Below, piece after piece: positions 15,116-22,272 of a stretch of DNA of 33,042 nucleotides (position 1 is the stretch's first letter; each line of letters begins with the position of its first letter). The notes beneath the pieces were generated by a model, which was not told the DNA's origin, made no database searches, and saw nothing but the letters and a program-made list of their open reading frames with translations. Both the position numbers and the translations under genes were made by a program. This stretch comes from Myxococcales bacterium (GTDB lineage: Bacteria; Myxococcota; Polyangia; Polyangiales; Polyangiaceae): positions 1 to 33,042 of the forward strand of contig JAGQIY010000097.1 of NCBI GenBank assembly GCA_020430865.1, written 5' to 3'.

Positions 15116-17235
15116 GGGTCGGCGACGAACACGTCGAGGAACCACTGCCCGGACGCGCGATTGTAGCCATCGATCTGCACGAAGTAGTCGCCAGCCTCGA
15201 GCGTCAGGTCGAGGTACGATCGCCCTTCGGAGAAACCCACGGAGCAAGCCTGCATCAGCTCGCTCCCGGGACAGCTCGGCCCACGCCGGACGTTGAGCAG
15301 CGTCGCGTAGCCGCTGCCCTGCATGTCGAACACCACGCGCTTCGTCTCCGACAAACTCAGCTTCAACATCTGGTCAGCGGCTCCGCCCTTGGGTTGGACG
15401 CCGTAGTCGCAGCCCGCGTCGTAGTCAGCGCTGGCGTTCACCGTGCTGCCCTGGAAGAACCCACCTTCCGCGGGGATCTGAATTGCCTGGTCGCAGGTGT
15501 CAGCGAACGGGACCAGTGTGGCGGCGCTCGCGGGGCGCAGCAAGGCGGTGATCTCCGAAGGCGTCCCCGCGGCGCTCTCGGCCACCACGTCGTAGCTGCC
15601 CGCGGGCAGCGCGTGCTTGCGCAGCCTGAGCGGGGAGACATCGGCGCGCTTGCAGGCAAGCTCTGCGCCGCAAGCTCCGCCTGACTGCTCCATCAGGCCC
15701 AGCGCGCCAGCGTCTCCATCGGAGAGGCGCTGCACGAGCAGGACGTCACTGGCCTGGGCCAGATCGAGGCCATACACCGCGTCGACCGCGCCGCTCAAGC
15801 AGCTGAGCCCGACGTCGTCGACGTGATCGGCGAAGTCGATGGGCTGCGCCTTCCCCGGGGTCAGCAGGGGGGGAGAGGAGCAGTCTTCGTCCGCTGGCGG
15901 AGTGCTGGGCGCGGTGTCCTCGATCACGAAGTCGATCTGATCTGGCGCCGTCGAAGATACCGCAAGGAAATAGTCACCCGCGGGCAGAGCGCGCGCGAAC
16001 AGCGCGGCCGAGGGCGCGGTCTGGCACACCAGCTCGGCGCCCAGGCCCACGCAACCGACATCCCGCAGTGACAGCGACGGTTGACCGACACCATCGATGC
16101 TGGCGGCGAAGACTCGAACGTCACGCGGCTGGTCGAGGGTGAAGTGGTATACGAGCTCGCCCACCGCCACGCTACACCGAGACTCGAGATCCTGAGTCAC
16201 GCCCACCACCTGGGCCACCTCATGAACTCCGAGCGCGACGTCTGTGGCGCTGCCGCAGGTCTCGTTGCTCGGCGCGCTCGAACCCGCGCGAAAGTTGAGC
16301 GTGACCTCTTGGGCCGCGCCGCTGGGAGCGAAGACGTACAGCGGGTAGGCACCGGGAGCCAGCGATCGCATCCACAGCCTGCTGACGCTCTGACCGCTCT
16401 GGGTGGGAACCGAAGCATCACACCCGAGCTCCGAGCTGGCGTCCCCGCACTGGGCGGCCATCGCCAGCTCGAGCGGTGAGGCGCTGCGACCGATGACGTC
16501 CACGTCCAGAGGCTCCGTACCCGGCACCACGATCGCGCCAACCACGTCGACCGTATCCACGCGGCTACACGATGCCGAGTAATCGCGGGCCGCTCCGGCG
16601 GTGCTGAACGCGTACGTCCCCGGCGCCAGCATGTCCTGGGCGTCGCCGCAGGCGTTGTGGCTCACCGCCTGACACGGCTCTTCATCGGTCTCGCCGTCAC
16701 AGTCGTCATCCACGGCATTCGCGCAGATCTCGGGCAGCAGCCCCGAGATCCCGGGCTCACTGTCGTTGCAGTCCTGACCCCCGCAGTTGTGGTCGGGGTC
16801 CCCATCGGAGTCTGCATCGCGAGGCACATGGGAGCACGTCAAGCTCTCCTCGTCGCAAGCGTCGATCGTGCACGTGTCCTTGTCCGAGCAAGTGATGGGT
16901 TCGCCCTCGACGCAGCCAAGCTGACGATCACAGACCTCGAGCCCGTCGCAGTACACCGCGTCCAGGCACTGAGAGTCGTCGGGGGTGTTGCGACAGCGGC
17001 CGAGCGACTGATCACAGCGATCGAAGGTGCACGGGACACCGTCGTCGCACTGGCCGTCGTCCACGCAGGGCCCACCGAGATCGGGATCGCCCCCGCCGTC
17101 CGCGTCGGGCACCAGCCCAGCGTCTCCTGCGTCGCTGCCCGCGTCGCGGGTGAAGGGACTGGCGACCGAGTCGCTCCCACAACCCACCAGGAGCCCCGCC
17201 CCGAGCAGCCACGCGCTGTGTCCAAACCAGCTCAC
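15112..17235 (-). CDS. Lipoprotein with MopE-type motif and four Cys-paired repeats
   Basis: A 707-residue exported lipoprotein. The start GTG 17235 gives a short signal peptide with lipobox Leu-Val-Gly-Cys (Cys19), and AAGG lies about nine bases upstream. An Asp/Ala/Gly linker is followed by a Cys-rich segment (about 55-140) with Cys-x-Asp-Gly-x-x-Cys patterns as in myxobacterial surface proteins. Next comes a MopE-type metal-binding motif with Asp-Cys-Asn-Asp and Asp-Asp-Asp-Cys-Asp-Gly (about 150-190). The rest is four units of about 110-135 residues, each with a Cys pair and a Leu-Pro-Ala-Gly-Asp-Tyr or similar turn, resembling PPC-like beta-sandwich repeats. It is probably anchored at the surface or in the periplasm. 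The adhesive or ligand-binding role is inferred. It is first in the minus-strand run and coupled to the Tat-exported START-like gene. Confidence 0.8.
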   Translation of the reverse strand: MSWFGHSAWLLGAGLLVGCGSDSVASPFTRDAGSDAGDAGLVPDADGGGDPDLGGPCVDDGQCDDGVPCTFDRCDQSLGRCRNTPDDSQCLDAVYCDGLEVCDRQLGCVEGEPITCSDKDTCTIDACDEESLTCSHVPRDADSDGDPDHNCGGQDCNDSEPGISGLLPEICANAVDDDCDGETDEEPCQAVSHNACGDAQDMLAPGTYAFSTAGAARDYSASCSRVDTVDVVGAIVVPGTEPLDVDVIGRSASPLELAMAAQCGDASSELGCDASVPTQSGQSVSRLWMRSLAPGAYPLYVFAPSGAAQEVTLNFRAGSSAPSNETCGSATDVALGVHEVAQVVGVTQDLESRCSVAVGELVYHFTLDQPRDVRVFAASIDGVGQPSLSLRDVGCVGLGAELVCQTAPSAALFARALPAGDYFLAVSSTAPDQIDFVIEDTAPSTPPADEDCSSPPLLTPGKAQPIDFADHVDDVGLSCLSGAVDAVYGLDLAQASDVLLVQRLSDGDAGALGLMEQSGGACGAELACKRADVSPLRLRKHALPAGSYDVVAESAAGTPSEITALLRPASAATLVPFADTCDQAIQIPAEGGFFQGSTVNASADYDAGCDYGVQPKGGAADQMLKLSLSETKRVVFDMQGSGYATLLNVRRGPSCPGSELMQACSVGFSEGRSYLDLTLEAGDYFVQIDGYNRASGQWFLDVFVADP

Positions 17236-17435
17236 CTGGGCAACCTTAAGCCGAGCAGCGCGAATTGGCTCCTGCCGACGGGAGACATGAGCAAGCAGCT
17301 TAGCGAAGTGCTTGCGGAGGCGGGAGCCTCGGGGCGCTCGCCCAGCGACTTCAGCTGCGCCAGCTTGCCCCGGTGGGTTGCGCTGCCCGCTTTGGCTCCT
17401 CTCCCCCCCGGAAAGCGTGGCATCATCGACGGGAC

Positions 17436-18779
17436 GTGGGAAACGACCGACTGACACGGCAAGAGCTCAGCTGGCTACTGGCACAGGAGGCGCGGGGCGC
17501 CGCCAAGGCCTTGCGCGAGGGCGTGACCGCCTTGAGCCAACCGCCACCGCCGATGAGCATCACCATCAAGGAGGGCGACAACGTCGAGTCCACCCTCGAT
17601 GCGCTGGACGACGCGATCACCCTGCTCAGCGATCTGCAACAGAGCCCGAGCCGGCGCGGCCGCATCGATCTGGCGGCGCTGCTCTGCGAGGTCGCCCCGG
17701 AAGCGCGCATCGCGATGAGCCCGGGCGCTGGTACCGAGGTGTTCGGCGACGAAGCCGGCCTGCGCCGCATGCTTCAGGTGCTGGTGACCCAAGGGCACAC
17801 CGCCTCCGCGGGAGGGACACCCGAGCTGTCGATTCGACGTAGCGGAAGCTGGATTCGGGTCGGAGTGGAGCTGGGCCCCGACACCGGCGCGACCGGGGGA
17901 ACCGAGTACCGCTGGCTGAGCCGCATGGCGCTGCGCCACGGAGGGCGCCTGGAGCTGGAAGGCGGCATGCAGTGGCTGGTTCTGCCCGCCGACGCGAGCG
18001 CCGAGGAGATGACGGAGCTGCGCAAGGAACTCGAGCAAGCGCAACAGCTCGGTGAAGCCTATGCGAGGGAGCTCGCTGCGGTGTTCGCTGCCGGCGACGT
18101 GCCCCAGATCAGCCCCACCCAGGCGCCGGGCAACGAGCAGCTCGGCTTCCTGGTGGCGCTCTCGACCGCGCTCGTCCGTCCACTCCGGGAGATCCTCGGC
18201 GGCATCCGCGAGAGCCTGCCCGCCCTCGAGTCGAAGCACCGCGAGGTCGATGGCGCGGTAGCTGCGCATGTTTCCGCGGGGTACGAGCTGATCGGCGACC
18301 TGAGCCGCGTGAGTGACCTCAAGCTCGAGGAGCACCGCGAGGACGTCGACCTCGTGAGCTTGGCGAAGGCCGCCGTGCAGGCGGCGGAGGCGCGCGCGGC
18401 GCGACACGGCGTGAAGCTCGAACTGGTTTGTCCGCAGAGCCTCTCGATCAGCCAGCGTCCCTCGGGCATCGAGCTGGTGCTGCGCGCCCTGCTCGATCAT
18501 GCGATCGCGGCCACGCCTCGCAGCGGCGCCGTGACCCTCGAGGTCCAGCAACGGGGCGGTGGCGCCCGCGTGCGTGTCCGGGATGGCGGCCCGACGGTGC
18601 CCGCGTCAGCCTTCGATCAGCTGATCGGCGGCCGCATCGATCCCACCTCGGTAGGGCGACCTGCGGGTCTGTGGTTGCTTGTAGCCGAGTGTGTCGCGGG
18701 TGCGATCGGCACCGAGATCCAGATCGTCGACGACGCCGGATTCACCGTTCAGCTGGATCTCCTGCCGCCGCCGGCCTGA
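17436..18779 (+). CDS. Histidine-kinase-like protein with two degenerate ATPase modules
   Basis: A soluble 447-residue protein without membrane segments. It reads as two copies of a dimerisation-helix plus HATPase-like module. Module one is about 8-185: helices, Gly-Arg-Ile-Asp-Leu, a Phe-Gly-Asp entry, Arg-Arg-Met-Leu-Gln-Val-Leu-Val, and a closing Leu-Val-Leu-Pro. Module two is about 234-444: helices, Glu-Asp-Val-Asp-Leu, Leu-Val-Leu-Arg-Ala-Leu-Leu-Asp-His-Ala, Val-Arg-Asp-Gly-Gly-Pro, and Val-Gln-Leu-Asp-Leu-Leu-Pro. The helix that should carry the phospho-accepting His has none in either copy, and the N-box Asn is replaced in both. Only module two keeps an Asp-Gly-Gly G1-like box. It may be a pseudokinase or scaffold. 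GTG 17436 was chosen as the first start after the divergent gap. A response regulator gene follows. Confidence 0.72.
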   Translation: MGNDRLTRQELSWLLAQEARGAAKALREGVTALSQPPPPMSITIKEGDNVESTLDALDDAITLLSDLQQSPSRRGRIDLAALLCEVAPEARIAMSPGAGTEVFGDEAGLRRMLQVLVTQGHTASAGGTPELSIRRSGSWIRVGVELGPDTGATGGTEYRWLSRMALRHGGRLELEGGMQWLVLPADASAEEMTELRKELEQAQQLGEAYARELAAVFAAGDVPQISPTQAPGNEQLGFLVALSTALVRPLREILGGIRESLPALESKHREVDGAVAAHVSAGYELIGDLSRVSDLKLEEHREDVDLVSLAKAAVQAAEARAARHGVKLELVCPQSLSISQRPSGIELVLRALLDHAIAATPRSGAVTLEVQQRGGGARVRVRDGGPTVPASAFDQLIGGRIDPTSVGRPAGLWLLVAECVAGAIGTEIQIVDDAGFTVQLDLLPPPA

Positions 18780-18822
18780 GCGCGCTCCGTGGTTCGCTCC
18801 CGGGTTTTCGTCCAGAACGAAA

Positions 18823-18857
18823 GGGCAGACCCGCCTCGAAAAAGGTTTGCCCGTTTT
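18823..18857 (+). terminator. Probable intrinsic terminator after the kinase-like gene
   Basis: GGGCAGACC (18823-18831) pairs with GGTTTGCCC (18844-18852) with one G-U, followed by GTTTT. A smaller hairpin (TTTCGT/ACGAAA, 18806-18822) sits just upstream. The 3' arm also contains the TTGCCC proposed as the -35 box of the next gene. Confidence 0.45.
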
Positions 18858-18877
18858 CCGAGCGTCCCGGCTATGCT
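18847..18877 (+). promoter_or_regulatory. Predicted promoter for the response regulator, leaderless
   Basis: TTGCCC (18847-18852) and TATGCT (18872-18877) are 19 bases apart. The start codon ATG 18886 begins nine bases after the -10 box, so transcription would begin at or one or two bases before it. No ribosome site precedes the ATG. Confidence 0.45.
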
Positions 18878-18885
18878 TTCGAAGC

Positions 18886-19263
18886 ATGCGAATTTTGGTG
18901 GTCGAGGACCAAGACTCGATCCGTAAGATGATCGAGGCCCTGGTGCGGGCTCGGGGGTACGAAGTCGTCGCGGTGCCGAACGGTGCCAAGGGCATTGACG
19001 TCGCCACGACCGAGCCTCCGGACATCGTCTTGCTCGACCTGATGCTCCCCGGTCAGTACGACGGCTTCGAGGTGTGTCGACGCCTGAGGGCGAACCCGAC
19101 CACGAAGAAGGTGCCCGTCGTCATCATCAGCGCGCTCGACGACAAGGAGTCGCGGGGCAAAGCGTCGGAGGCCGGCGCGACCGCGTACTACACGAAGCCG
19201 TTCAGCCCCATCGCGTTGCTCAAGGAGATCGACCGCTTGCGCGACCTCCTGAACGCCGGCTAA
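18886..19263 (+). CDS. Single-domain response regulator (receiver only)
   Basis: A CheY-like receiver of 125 residues with no output domain. It has the acidic pair Glu-Asp at residues 7-8, phospho-acceptor Asp51 in Leu-Leu-Asp-Leu-Met-Leu-Pro-Gly, the conserved Ser of Ile-Ile-Ser-Ala (82), and Lys104 in Tyr-Thr-Lys-Pro-Phe. All residues needed for phosphorylation are present. It would relay a phosphate or act by binding a partner. The longer frame from 18691 is not used because it lies largely inside the upstream gene and terminator. The adjacent kinase-like protein lacks a phospho-His, so it may not be the phosphodonor. The stop is followed by a strongly structured region. Confidence 0.93.
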   Translation: MRILVVEDQDSIRKMIEALVRARGYEVVAVPNGAKGIDVATTEPPDIVLLDLMLPGQYDGFEVCRRLRANPTTKKVPVVIISALDDKESRGKASEAGATAYYTKPFSPIALLKEIDRLRDLLNAG

Positions 19264-19380
19264 GCGGGCGCTGGCTCGGCGCGGCCGGGCATTTCCTTAC
19301 GGGAAAGCTGACGCCCGCGCGCAACGTGCAAGACCGAGCAGGACCCACGCGAGCGAATCGCGTGGGTGCTTTGTTGCGCG
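19264..19380. terminator. Structured convergent intergenic region with bidirectional terminator
   Basis: Four nested or adjacent perfect stems fill this gap between convergent genes: 7 bp (19264-19270 with 19312-19318), enclosing 5 bp (19292-19296 with 19302-19306); and 8 bp (19318-19325 with 19373-19380), enclosing 10 bp (19343-19352 with 19358-19367). The 10-bp stem is followed by GCTTTGTT, so it probably ends transcription of the response regulator. It may also serve the opposite strand. Confidence 0.55.
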
Positions 19381-19388
19381 GAAACTAC

Positions 19389-19775
19389 TCAGTCGAGCAG
19401 GTTGAGCAGCTTCTTGGCTCGCTCGGCCGCCGCCGTCATGATCCCGGAGGCTTCGGCGCTCGGGATGTGGAGCACCTCGCACAGCTGCTCGAGCATCTTC
19501 AGTTCGCTGTCGGCCTGCTCACCGTCGATGTAGGTGAGCAACACTGCGTGCTGGAGCAGGGCTCGGCGATCGTCGTAGCTGAGCTGGGTCACCGGCACGT
19601 CCTCCAGCTTTTTCTCGGTGGCGGCGTAGGCGCGGATCTCTGCAGCCTCGCTCTTGCTCGCGCCAAAGGCCTCGAGCAGCGCCTCGATCACTTCCTTCTC
19701 TTCCTCTGCGACGCGGCCATCGGCCCACGCGACCGCGCAAAGGCCCTTGAGAATCGCCATGTTCTGGTCGTGCAT
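19389..19775 (-). CDS. TerB-like (tellurite resistance B family) protein
   Basis: An all-helical protein of about 128 residues with two family-type acidic turns: Trp-Ala-Asp-Gly-Arg-Val followed by Glu-Glu-Glu near residue 17, and Tyr-Ile-Asp-Gly-Glu near 82. TerB-like domains bind metal ions through such acidic sites and occur in stress and membrane-associated complexes; no tellurite role can be claimed here. There is no signal peptide, so it is cytoplasmic. ATG 19775 was chosen; GTG 19793 and ATG 19760 are in-frame alternatives and none has a clear ribosome site. It lies 30 bases after the small anchored-protein gene on the same strand, and no other ter gene is nearby. Confidence 0.75.
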   Translation of the reverse strand: MHDQNMAILKGLCAVAWADGRVAEEEKEVIEALLEAFGASKSEAAEIRAYAATEKKLEDVPVTQLSYDDRRALLQHAVLLTYIDGEQADSELKMLEQLCEVLHIPSAEASGIMTAAAERAKKLLNLLD

Positions 19776-19805
19776 GGGCTGAGAATCGCACACCCCCGAC
19801 AGACG

Positions 19806-20186
19806 TCAACGCAACTCGACCTCCGTCACCGTCCCCGTGCGCAGACGGCCGGGCGGGATCACCGAAGACGCTGGCGTCGCGGCTCGAGGTGCCTCGCCCG
19901 ACGCGGCCGGCTCAGGGGAACCCGAGCGGGACCAGCGCACTTCGAGCGCCTCCCCGCACGGAACCGCCATGGCCTGTCCCGCCACCGCCGGCCGAGGGTC
20001 GTCGCGGCGATCGACGCGCTGCACCGTGACGTCCCGGATGCCGTGCTCGTACTTCAGGCTCAGTCCGCACACGCCGCCTCCGCTGCCACGGAAGAAGTCC
20101 GGTCTGAGCAGCCAGATCCCGAGGGTGCCCAGCGCCAGAAACGCCAAGCTGAGCTTCGCCAACCCGCTCGGTGCCCCCCGCTTCAT
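19806..20186 (-). CDS. Small signal-anchored hypothetical protein
   Basis: I do not recognise the family. This 126-residue protein has a basic N-terminus (Met-Lys-Arg), one hydrophobic segment near residues 10-27, and then a hydrophilic, partly Pro/Ala-rich tail with two Cys residues (about 40 and 77) that could pair outside the membrane. It is probably an inner-membrane-anchored periplasmic protein. GAGAGG sits directly before ATG 20186, slightly closer than usual. It lies 56 bases after the gene downstream of hisF and 30 bases before the TerB-like gene, so it is probably in the same transcript. Confidence 0.6.
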   Translation of the reverse strand: MKRGAPSGLAKLSLAFLALGTLGIWLLRPDFFRGSGGGVCGLSLKYEHGIRDVTVQRVDRRDDPRPAVAGQAMAVPCGEALEVRWSRSGSPEPAASGEAPRAATPASSVIPPGRLRTGTVTEVELR

Positions 20187-20242
20187 CCTCTCACCCCTGA
20201 AAACCCCCGCGGAGGAACCGGCGACTCGGTCTGGGCCACCGC

Positions 20243-21355
20243 TCAGCGGTACTCGGGAGCGATCGGAGTGAGGTCCAGCCCGACCATCGCCTTCAGCGCT
20301 CGGCTCAGCTCCTCGTCGCTGCGTGTTTCCGCGACCTGGAATCCGCTGAGCAACTCACTCACGTCGCTGCGTCGATCGCGCACTCGGCTCGAGCCGGGTA
20401 CGGGGGGGGCGCCGGGCGACTCTGGTTCTTCACCCGGCGCCGCCGGCGCCACTTCCACCGCGGCGGACTCTTCCTCGAAGGCGACGCGGAAGGGGTCGTC
20501 TTCGACCCCCACCGCCGGCACCCGCTCCGTCGCCTCACCCTCCGCGAACACCAGGCCCTCGGAGCCAGCCTCGAACCACTGGCTGTCCTCGTCGATCTGC
20601 CGGGCGATGCGCCGCGCGACCACCGGCTGCTGAGCGGTGACCTCCTCCGGCTCCTGTGCCAGCTCCGGATAGTGCAGCGCGGGCACTCTCGGCGGCGGTG
20701 GCAAGCTCGGCTCGTCCTCGATCCAGCGCGGCGGCGCAGGATCCGTTCGACCGCTCAGCAGCGGTTCGCGAGGTGCTGGCGCGGGTCGCTGAGATTTTTC
20801 CACAGGTGAATCCTCAGCGGAGCGCGGCTCACGCTCGGCTGGGCGCTTCGCCTCGACGGGCGCCCGCTCCCCTCGCCGGCTCGCGGGCTGCGGGCGCTTG
20901 CGGCGGACCGGATCGGCCAGCGGACGCCGGACCTCGCGGGCGCCGACGGTCTGCTCGGCGAGCTTCACCTCGCGGTACAGGCGGGCCAACGCGCGCTTCG
21001 CTGCCGCGCGGTTGACCGGGATCAGCGCAGCCTCGAGCTCACGAATCAGGTCGCCAACGTCACTGCTCTTGCGCGTGGCCCGCAGCAGCGCTGGAGGCAA
21101 CGGGCGAGACACCCCGAGCAGCTCACCCAGGCTCTCCCGCAAGAGATCTGCTGCCAGCTCGCTCTCGCAGGCCACCCCGTGCTCGACACCGACCGAGCCG
21201 CGCTCGTCCAGCACGAGGTCTGTCGAGCCGAACTCACGAGGTGCGCGCAGCAGCTGATCGGCTGCCAGCAGGATCAGGTATCCGGCGACCTCGCCCGCCA
21301 CCGAAGCCTTGCGCGCTTCTCCCGCCACGACGATCTGTTCCAGGTTGACAGTCAT
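20243..21355 (-). CDS. Hypothetical protein coupled to hisF
   Basis: I do not recognise this 370-residue cytoplasmic protein. Residues 1-75 look globular, with a helix-rich segment that continues to about 150, including Arg-Glu-Leu-Glu-Ala and Leu-Ala-Arg-Leu-Tyr-Arg-Glu helices. Residues 150-320 are a highly charged Pro/Arg/Glu-rich stretch with no fold evident. The last 45 residues form a second possible helical unit around Asp-Val-Ser-Glu-Leu-Leu and Glu-Leu-Ser-Arg-Ala-Leu-Lys. ATG 21355 overlaps the hisF stop by four bases (ATGA) and has GAGAGG about eight bases upstream, so GTG 21376 is less likely. The tight coupling to a histidine-pathway gene is unexplained. Confidence 0.65.
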   Translation of the reverse strand: MTVNLEQIVVAGEARKASVAGEVAGYLILLAADQLLRAPREFGSTDLVLDERGSVGVEHGVACESELAADLLRESLGELLGVSRPLPPALLRATRKSSDVGDLIRELEAALIPVNRAAAKRALARLYREVKLAEQTVGAREVRRPLADPVRRKRPQPASRRGERAPVEAKRPAEREPRSAEDSPVEKSQRPAPAPREPLLSGRTDPAPPRWIEDEPSLPPPPRVPALHYPELAQEPEEVTAQQPVVARRIARQIDEDSQWFEAGSEGLVFAEGEATERVPAVGVEDDPFRVAFEEESAAVEVAPAAPGEEPESPGAPPVPGSSRVRDRRSDVSELLSGFQVAETRSDEELSRALKAMVGLDLTPIAPEYR

Positions 21356-22125
21356 TGATGGTCCTCTCTGACGCACACTCCGCGCGCTCTCAGGTACTGC
21401 TTCGCCTCGCGAATCGAATGCATTCCGTCATGGAAAATCGAGGCCGCCAGCGCGGCATCTGCGCCGCCTTCCACGAAGCCCTCTCGCAGGTGCTCCAGCT
21501 CGCCGACCCCACCCGACGCGATCACCGGGATCCCCACGGTATCGACGACGGCGCGTGTCAGCGGGATGTCATAGCCCACCTGGGTGCCATCGCGATCCAT
21601 GCTGGTCAGCAGGATCTCCCCCGCGCCCCGGCGCTCCATCTCCGCCGCCCACTGTAGAGCGTCGATTCCAGTTGGCTTGCGACCGCCATGGGTGAACACC
21701 TCCCAGCCCTCGCCGCCGTCGCTTCGGCGCCGCGCGTCGATGGCAACCACGATGGCCTGAGCGCCGTAGGCCCCGGACACCTCCTCGATGAACTCGGGTC
21801 GGCGCACCGCCGCGGTGTTGATGCTCACCTTGTCCGCGCCCGCGTGAAGCAGGGCCTTGACGTCCGCTGCGGTGCTCACGCCGCCCCCCACGGTCAGCGG
21901 CGTGTAGACGACGTCGGCCGTGCGACGGATCACGTCCAGCAAGGCGCTCCTCGCCTCATGACTGGCGGTGATGTCGAGGAACGTGATCTCGTCCGCGCCA
22001 TCGGCGTCATAGCGCGCCGCGCACTCCACCGGATCGCCAGCATCGCGGATATTCACGAAGTTCACTCCCTTGACGACACGTCCGTCGCGCACGTCGAGGC
22101 AGGGAATGATGCGTTTTGCCAACAT
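21352..22125 (-). CDS. hisF: Imidazole glycerol phosphate synthase cyclase subunit HisF
   Basis: Cyclase subunit of imidazole glycerol phosphate synthase. With ammonia from HisH it converts PRFAR to imidazole glycerol phosphate and AICAR, in the histidine pathway. The 257-residue TIM barrel starts [11 protein letters not shown], with catalytic Asp11, and has Asp130 in Val-Ala-Ile-Asp-Ala-Arg. The phosphate loops Gly-Gly-Gly-Val and Ala-Ser-Gly-Gly-Val are intact. ATG 22125 matches the universal HisF N-terminus; the longer frame to 22647 runs through the divergent promoter region and is not used. hisH, hisA and the other his genes are absent from the window. A plausible promoter lies 33-62 bases upstream. 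Confidence 0.96.
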   Translation of the reverse strand: MLAKRIIPCLDVRDGRVVKGVNFVNIRDAGDPVECAARYDADGADEITFLDITASHEARSALLDVIRRTADVVYTPLTVGGGVSTAADVKALLHAGADKVSINTAAVRRPEFIEEVSGAYGAQAIVVAIDARRRSDGGEGWEVFTHGGRKPTGIDALQWAAEMERRGAGEILLTSMDRDGTQVGYDIPLTRAVVDTVGIPVIASGGVGELEHLREGFVEGGADAALAASIFHDGMHSIREAKQYLRARGVCVREDHQ

Positions 22126-22157
22126 AAGCGGTTCCAGAGGTGGTCTGGCCAACGCCT

Positions 22158-22187
22158 GCCATACCCTCCCCCAGCGCGCTGGGCCAA
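22158..22187 (-). promoter_or_regulatory. Predicted sigma-70-type promoter for hisF
   Basis: On the minus strand, TTGGCC (22187-22182) and TATGGC (22163-22158) are separated by 18 bases. The expected start near 22151 would give a leader of about 26 bases before ATG 22125. The gap is shared with the divergent zinc-ribbon gene. Confidence 0.45.
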
Positions 22188-22259
22188 GCTCTGAGCAGTT
22201 GGGAGGAAGCGGTAGAGTTCGAGCCCCGCCCGGAATCCACCCCGGACCCAAAACAGGGC

Positions 22260-22265
22260 TATAGT
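22260..22265 (+). promoter_or_regulatory. Candidate -10 box (TATAGT) for the zinc-ribbon/kinase operon
   Basis: TATAGT ends eight bases before ATG 22273, so the transcript would start at or next to the start codon. No ribosome site is present and no clear -35 was found at the expected distance. Confidence 0.4.
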
Positions 22266-22272
22266 GCGTGCG

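Noticed and set aside
15116..15247. Upstream extension of the START-like gene
   Set aside because: It would bury the Tat signal peptide and overlap the upstream lipoprotein gene by more than 100 bases.
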